NCBI GenBank assembly: GCA_021234155.1
Contig: JAJEKV010000010.1
Location: forward strand, 7,412,871-7,476,870
DNA: 64,000 nt
Reading direction: 5' to 3'
Source: Isoetes taiwanensis
Taxonomy: Eukaryota; Streptophyta; Lycopodiopsida; Isoetales; Isoetaceae
The position numbers and the translations under genes are program-made. Shown here in pieces: positions 59,441-64,000 of this stretch (within the stretch, counting starts at the first letter, position 1; each line of letters begins with the position of its first letter). Below the pieces are notes generated by a model that saw only the letters and a program-made list of their open reading frames with translations, was not told the origin of the DNA and made no database searches.

Positions 59441-61425
59441 TTATATTTTCTTAGCTGTTGTGTCAGCTGCATAATGTCCTCCGCATACTCCATCATGACA
59501 AGCCTCCATAACCAAATCTGCCTCTCCTTTGTCCACACACCTCATTAGTACTCCCTCCTTGTCAACCCTGCACAAAATGTCATTTATAAGTCTAAATTTG
59601 CTGCATTTTTCCTTGAATCTTCTTTGCTGGCTGGCATTTAGTTCTTGAGGCAGCTCTCCAAATTCCAGGTACTTTTTTATTTCTTCCTGCCAATCTGCTT
59701 CTTTCATGTAAGTAACAACCAAGTTAGCATTAACATTGTCTTTACATTCTTCCAAACCTTCTTGGTCCTCATGTTCGAAGAGTGCATAAGGAAGATAAGC
59801 ACTGGGATCATCAATTGTTTTGATCACTTTCACACTCAAGTTGTAAGTCTGGACTTTGCAAGCCCATTTGTATATCTTGACTTTGTGTGGATTTTTAGCA
59901 AACAGCAGGGACATAGGATCTTGCCTCATCATGACTTGAATTTTCCTATTTTGAAAAATGTAGTCGTGTCTATCTATCAGAAATATGAGAGTAGCTGCAC
60001 TTTTCTTGAGTCTAGAGTACCTGAGTTCTGTATCTGACCAAATCTTGCTTGCAAATGTGATAATCATGCTTTCTTGCAGTAAAGCTACCCTTATGGCTCT
60101 TTTTGTGATGCTTATGTAAGCTTGAAATGGTTTTGAGGGATCATGAGGTTTTACCAAGGTAGATTCGTAGATTGCTTGAATTAGCCTGTCAAAAGCCTCT
60201 TGACAAGAGTCATTCCAATTTACAAGAATATGCTTATTTTCTTGCTTTGTGAACTTTCCTATCTTTGCCAGATCTGTGATTGGGCTGACTGTATGAGAAC
60301 AATATGGCACATACATCCTGAAGAAACTTGTCATTCCTAAAAAGCTTTTCACCTGCTTGATGGTTTTGGGTGGTGTAAGCCTTTTCAGAGCCTGCACTTT
60401 GCTTTCAGCAACTTGAATATCTCCTCTTGATATCTCATGCCCCAGCAGATCTCCTTTGGAGCGTAGAAACATGCACTTCTTGGGATGTAGGCTTACTCCC
60501 CCTTTCCTGCACTTAGTAAAAGGTTTAATAAGATAATTCAAGTGATCATTCATACAAGTTCCCAAGCAAAGATCATCTAGAAAAACTCTGAACAAATGTG
60601 ATGGCATTTCTTTGAACATGTAATCCATTGCTCTCTAAAATGTTGCTGAAGCATTCATTAGGCCAAAAGGCATCCTTTTTATAGCAAAGGTGCTCCAGGG
60701 TGTAATAGATGTTGTCTTAGGCTGATCTTCCTCCTTGATGCTAATTTGATTGAATCCTGAAAAACCATCCAAGAACGAGTAGATTTCTTTTCCAGCAACA
60801 ACATGTAAAACTTGCTCCAGAAAAGGTCTTTTACAGTGGCCTTATTCAGGTCTCTATAATCAATGCAAATCCTTATTGTTTTGTTCTTTTTTTCAACTGG
60901 CACAATATAGGACAACCAATCAGGATTCACTATTTCTGCTATGACACCTGCATCCTTCATTTTAAAAAGCTCTTCTTTTATCAGGTCAAGTAAAGCAACA
61001 TTTATCCTTCTTAACTTCTGCACTACAGGTTTTTCATTTTCTTTAATTCTTATTTCAAATTCACAAACCTTCCTGTCGACACCTACTAGCTCTTTATAGT
61101 CCCAAGCAAAAATATCCTTCCACTCCTGAAAGATTTGAGTGTCTTTACCTTCATCTTCCTTTTTGAAAAGATCTCCAACATACAAAATTCTTTCTTGGCC
61201 ATTTTTTTCTATCTTTACCTCCCCTACCTGATTTTCTTTGCTTGCTTTGATCACCAGGATGGGATGGAATTGCTTTAAGTCTTCCTCTTCCAGTTCTTCT
61301 TCTCTGATTGCTCCCTCAGATAAATGTTTAAGTAGAATATTTTTGCAAAGGGCATCTGCTTCAGCATTCAGGTCTCTTGTCACATGTTGCAATTCCCAAC
61401 TCTTGAATCCTGCAAGTTCCTCCAT
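59441..61425 (-). pseudogene. Ty3 reverse transcriptase and RNase H, decayed
   Basis: The piece from 61425 begins with the end of the upstream RNase H (HVTRDLNAEADALCKN), then a linker, then RT fingers (VIAEIVNPDWLSYIVPVEKK, IRICIDYRDLNKAT). A shift lies near 60830, and an in-frame TAG near 60650 precedes MDYMFKEMPSHLFRVFLDDL, whose FLDD replaces the usual YxDD. The connection domain (VKSFLGMTSFFRMYVPY) and a typical Ty3 RNase H follow, then the integrase HHCC-like end (CHDGVCGGHYAADTTAKKI). Not functional. Confidence 0.9.
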
Positions 61426-61543
61426 GGTTTTGTCTCTAATATTTCCATTTCCTCTTGTTTGGCTTGATATTCACCTGAAATTTGCCTGAAAACCAATTGA
61501 GAATCACCAAAGATGACAATGTTAGTTATGCCAATATGTTTAG

Positions 61544-63219
61544 TGTCGTCTGCCAAATCGAGGCGAAAATCTGCAAAAAGCAGATTAATAAGAATATAGC
61601 TCGGGGAATTATGCTAGCTTAGCGAAGAAAGCTAAACAAATGTGGAAAGAGGAAAAGTAGTGCAAGAGATGTGCTACATGAAAGAATACCCATGAGAAAA
61701 CATGGGAAGAAAGGACATGGCAGAATTGTCGTGAAGGAACATGGCAACCGGGTTGTCATGAGAAGAACCCCATAGACGAAAAATACCTATGGAGGAAAGA
61801 TGGAAGTGACGAGAATAAAGGCCTTGGAATAAAGAGGTCGAGTCACGAGAGAGATAAGGGAAACACCCTTGGAAGAACCAGAGAAAACCAGAGAGCCTAT
61901 GGGAGAAAGAGGAATCGAGAATCAAGAAAAAAGATATACAAAGAAAGAAATGATGAAGTCAAAAAATATGGGGAAGATCAACCATGGCCCTATAGGAAGT
62001 ATTGCAAGCACAGTCATGAAAAGGCAAAGAAAAGAACCATGGACATACCATGGAAGAAAGAAGAAGATTCACAAGGGTGAAGAAGAAAAACCATTGGAAA
62101 GTAAAAAGACCCTAAGGAGAAAGGAATGGCAAGGAAAAAAATCATGGCAAGGGGCAAGGTCGAATTTGGGGTTGAACTGTGAACGGACGGAGCTCTTGGC
62201 CGGAACGATTGTGCGAAAAGCCATGGTTTCTCCAGGTTGATGAGGACGCTTTATGCTCAGGATTCGCCTTAGCTTGCAAGAAAGAAACATTTGGAGTAAA
62301 TCGGGCCACAGAACCCTGTCATCAGAAAAAATCTGTAGATCTTTATAAGAAACGGCCGGATATGGCTTGAATCAGCCTTTGCAGAACTTGTCTTTAGAAC
62401 AGCAGGCCGAAATAGGGTCTAAATCCGCCAAGGGCTGGAGATTCGGCAGCTACAAGTAAAAATGGTACAAAAGATTGGAGCCAGGGTTTCGATTCTGGAA
62501 ATTGAGGCTTGTGTCAGGCCGATTAGGCGAATCAAGAACTGCCAGGGATTTGTCGGCTTGTACAGATAAATCGAAGGCTACCAAGGGCTAACGATCCGGC
62601 ATCAACAAGTTAAAATATTGCAGAAGAATCTGAAGCAGGCCGGAATTGAAGCATCTCCATAAAATTGGATTTCCGGGATAGGGCCGATCTTCTGCTGCAT
62701 AATGCGAAACAGAGTAAGAGAGATAATAAAAATTAAGGAAAAAGCAAAGCCCTTAAAGAAAGAAAGTCTAAATACTTCAAAACATGATGGGTAGCCGAGT
62801 TGGGCAAGATCATAGCCTCTTAGTGGATAGGTGCCAAAGGATTGAAGAACCACAAAATCACATCTTTTTTGCGTGATGACGTGGCAAAGATGAGTTGGCA
62901 TATGAGAGATCAAGGTGGCAATAAGGGTGACGTGGCGTGACCAGTAGCAAGAATTGATGGCGTGGCAGGGTGAATGATGCAGTAGGCGCCATGTTGGCGA
63001 TCCGCCTAGGTGGCATACGAAATCCAAGGGGTGCGATGACGTGGCGATGACGTGGCGATGATGTAGCGAAGGGGTAGTTGGGGTATAAATATGTGAACCA
63101 CGGTTGGGGTTTTTCGAACAAAAAGCAAGTGCAATAAAGTTTGATCTTCCGTTCTAGTTTTCTTGGTGAGTCTCTTTCACAGCGCTACCTTTTCCTCGGG
63201 TTGCCAGCGGGGCTCGACA
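61544..63219 (+). mobile_element. Solo LTR, 1,676 bp, inserted in the RNase H of the older Ty3 element
   Basis: Begins TGTCGTCTGCC and ends GGGGCTCGACA, so the ends are inverted repeats (TGTCG/CGACA) with canonical TG...CA. It is flanked by a perfect 5-bp duplication TTTAG at 61539-61543 and 63220-63224. Removing it and one TTTAG restores the RNase H reading frame of the host element. A TATA box (TATAAAT, 63084-63090) and AATAAA (63133-63138) near the right end give the plus orientation. Confidence 0.95.
62877..63090 (+). promoter_or_regulatory. Promoter region of the solo LTR with four TGACGTGGC sites
   Basis: TGACGTGGC, a G/C-box hybrid recognised by plant bZIP factors in other promoters, occurs at 62877, 62928, 63037 and 63048, the last two in an 11-bp tandem GCGATGACGTG repeat. 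The TATA box lies 28 bases after the last site. Binding is inferred from the motif only. Confidence 0.6.
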
Positions 63220-63223
63220 TTTA

Positions 63224-63729
63224 GCTTCCTGAAGCCCTGCAATAATTGCCTTATATTCATTCATGTTTTACGTAGTATTTGGATGAATCCGGCCAACCTT
63301 GGCCAAGAGCCTGTTGTTTTTGTCCTTCAAAATGGCAGCAGAAGAAGCAATATTTAGTTTCTTAGAAACTCTTCCATCGAACCATAAGAAGGCAAAACTT
63401 TCTTGTGCAGCTGCATCATCCTTTGCTGTTAGTGCTGATTTTGCATTTGAGACAGCAATGGACATCTCATATTCACCAAAAAGATTTGGCATTAACAAAT
63501 CTTCTTCAATAAAACTGATAGATTCAAACTCACCTAACTTATTTAGGAGGGTTACTGTTCTCTTGCCATCTGATATTGTACATTCTCCTTTTGACCAAAT
63601 TGATCTGGCATCAACTGTGGACAACCATCTCCTCTCTAATAGCAGGTCATATATATATATCTGTCTTGTCATCCATTCCTTCAAAGGCCACCACCACAAA
63701 GTTAGCAGCAACCACAATTCCTTCAACAT
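63224..63729 (-). pseudogene. N-terminal half of an additional RNase H domain of the Ty3 element
   Basis: The minus frame has FLWFDGRVSKKLNIASSAAI (first catalytic Asp in FDG) and later MNEYKAIIAGLQEAK (catalytic Glu), after an in-frame TAA near 63278. The other half (GDSQLVFRQISGEYQAK with the next Asp, then HVTRDLNAEADAL) lies across the solo LTR. This is the plant-type RNase H seen as an extra domain in Tat-lineage elements. Upstream of it the linker LGEFESISFIEEDLLMPNLF is unassigned. Confidence 0.75.
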
Positions 63730-63958
63730 TTATCAGAACGTTGCTTAGTATGCCTATAGAATTTATTTTTGAATTTGAGAAAGATTTTAACACTATAGGT
63801 ACCTTCCTGTCAATTTTCGGACCACACATTCTCATTACATAATGAGGCATTACATTTAAAGGAGATCCCTCATTAAGAAGCACTTTAGTTAGAGTTCTCT
63901 TGCCTATCTTAGCTGCACATGTGAAAGCACCTGGGTCATATTCATTTTGCACAAGCAT
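63647..63958 (-). pseudogene. Ty3 aspartic protease-like region
   Basis: The frame contains KVLLNEGSPLNVMPHYVM, where the usual protease active site (DSGAS/LNLMP) has changed to NEGSPLNVMP. The catalytic Asp is replaced by Asn, so it is inactive. The frame breaks at about 63690-63730, where the next piece takes over. Confidence 0.7.
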
Positions 63959-64000
63959 TTGTTCACCAATGTGACCTGTAAGAGCTACTTGTTCTTCATG

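Larger units (their letters stand above)
58504..64000 (-). mobile_element. Decayed Ty3/gypsy LTR retrotransposon pol region
   Basis: In 5'-3' order on the minus strand: protease-like piece (63958-63647), RNase H domain split by the solo LTR (63430-63224 and 61538-61370), reverse transcriptase (about 61050-60300), its own RNase H (about 60200-59800), integrase zinc finger (about 59500) and integrase core plus C-terminus (59294-58504). The gag end and 5' LTR would lie beyond 64000. Multiple stops and shifts show it is long dead. Confidence 0.9.

Overview
The window is nuclear DNA of a land plant. It has spliced genes with GT-AG introns, a PSI antenna (LHCA2-type) sequence, a cytoplasmic tRNA-Lys, an NRDE2 gene, an F-box/kelch gene of the Arabidopsis At1g55270 (SAGL1) type, LINEs, a tRNA-derived SINE and Ty3 retrotransposon remains. 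Several transposase-like protein families here are ones I associate with seed-free plants (ferns, lycophytes, mosses) rather than flowering plants. Together with the low gene density, this makes a fern my best guess, but the species is an inference.

Layout. 1-1779 (minus): 5' part of NRDE2, cut by the window edge. 1.8-10 kb: repeats and isolated exon-like pieces. 10.0-11.3 kb (plus): LHCA2-like gene broken by two frameshifts. 13.09-13.51 kb, 30.60-31.33 kb and 31.33-33.4 kb (minus): pieces of a DEAH-box helicase (DHX35/DEAH9 type), tandemly duplicated. The first copy is split by a roughly 17.1 kb insertion (13509-30595) with 22-bp terminal inverted repeats and a 4-bp target duplication. That insertion carries a decayed spliced transposase gene, a Ulp1-type protease end, a broken HAD/NIF phosphatase-like gene, a second transposase-like pseudogene, three long GT/CA-rich arrays, fold-back repeats and a five-unit array of mini-exon-like sequences. 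34-36 kb: a SINE tail with a long CTAT run, and an EF-hand/zinc-ribbon-like gene. 40.1 kb: cyclophilin pseudogene end. 42.9-44.6 kb (plus): intact SAGL1-like gene, the best complete protein-coding gene in the window. 45.8 kb (minus): tRNA-Lys(CUU). 46.7-47.5 kb: a SINE and a very recent 330-bp tandem duplication. 48.6-50.8 kb: PPR fragment and a decayed LINE. 51-57 kb: a decayed multi-exon gene with a DGQH (ParB/sulfiredoxin-like) motif, embedded among at least 14 copies of a 22-bp palindrome. 58.5-64 kb (minus): a decayed Ty3/gypsy element in which an RNase H domain lies between protease and reverse transcriptase. That RNase H is itself split by a 1,676-bp solo LTR with a perfect 5-bp target duplication.

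Only NRDE2, the SAGL1-like gene, the EF-hand gene and the tRNA look like host genes that may still work. The rest is a record of nested insertions. The strongest candidates for something undescribed are the 17-kb TIR element and the palindrome arrays around the DGQH gene.
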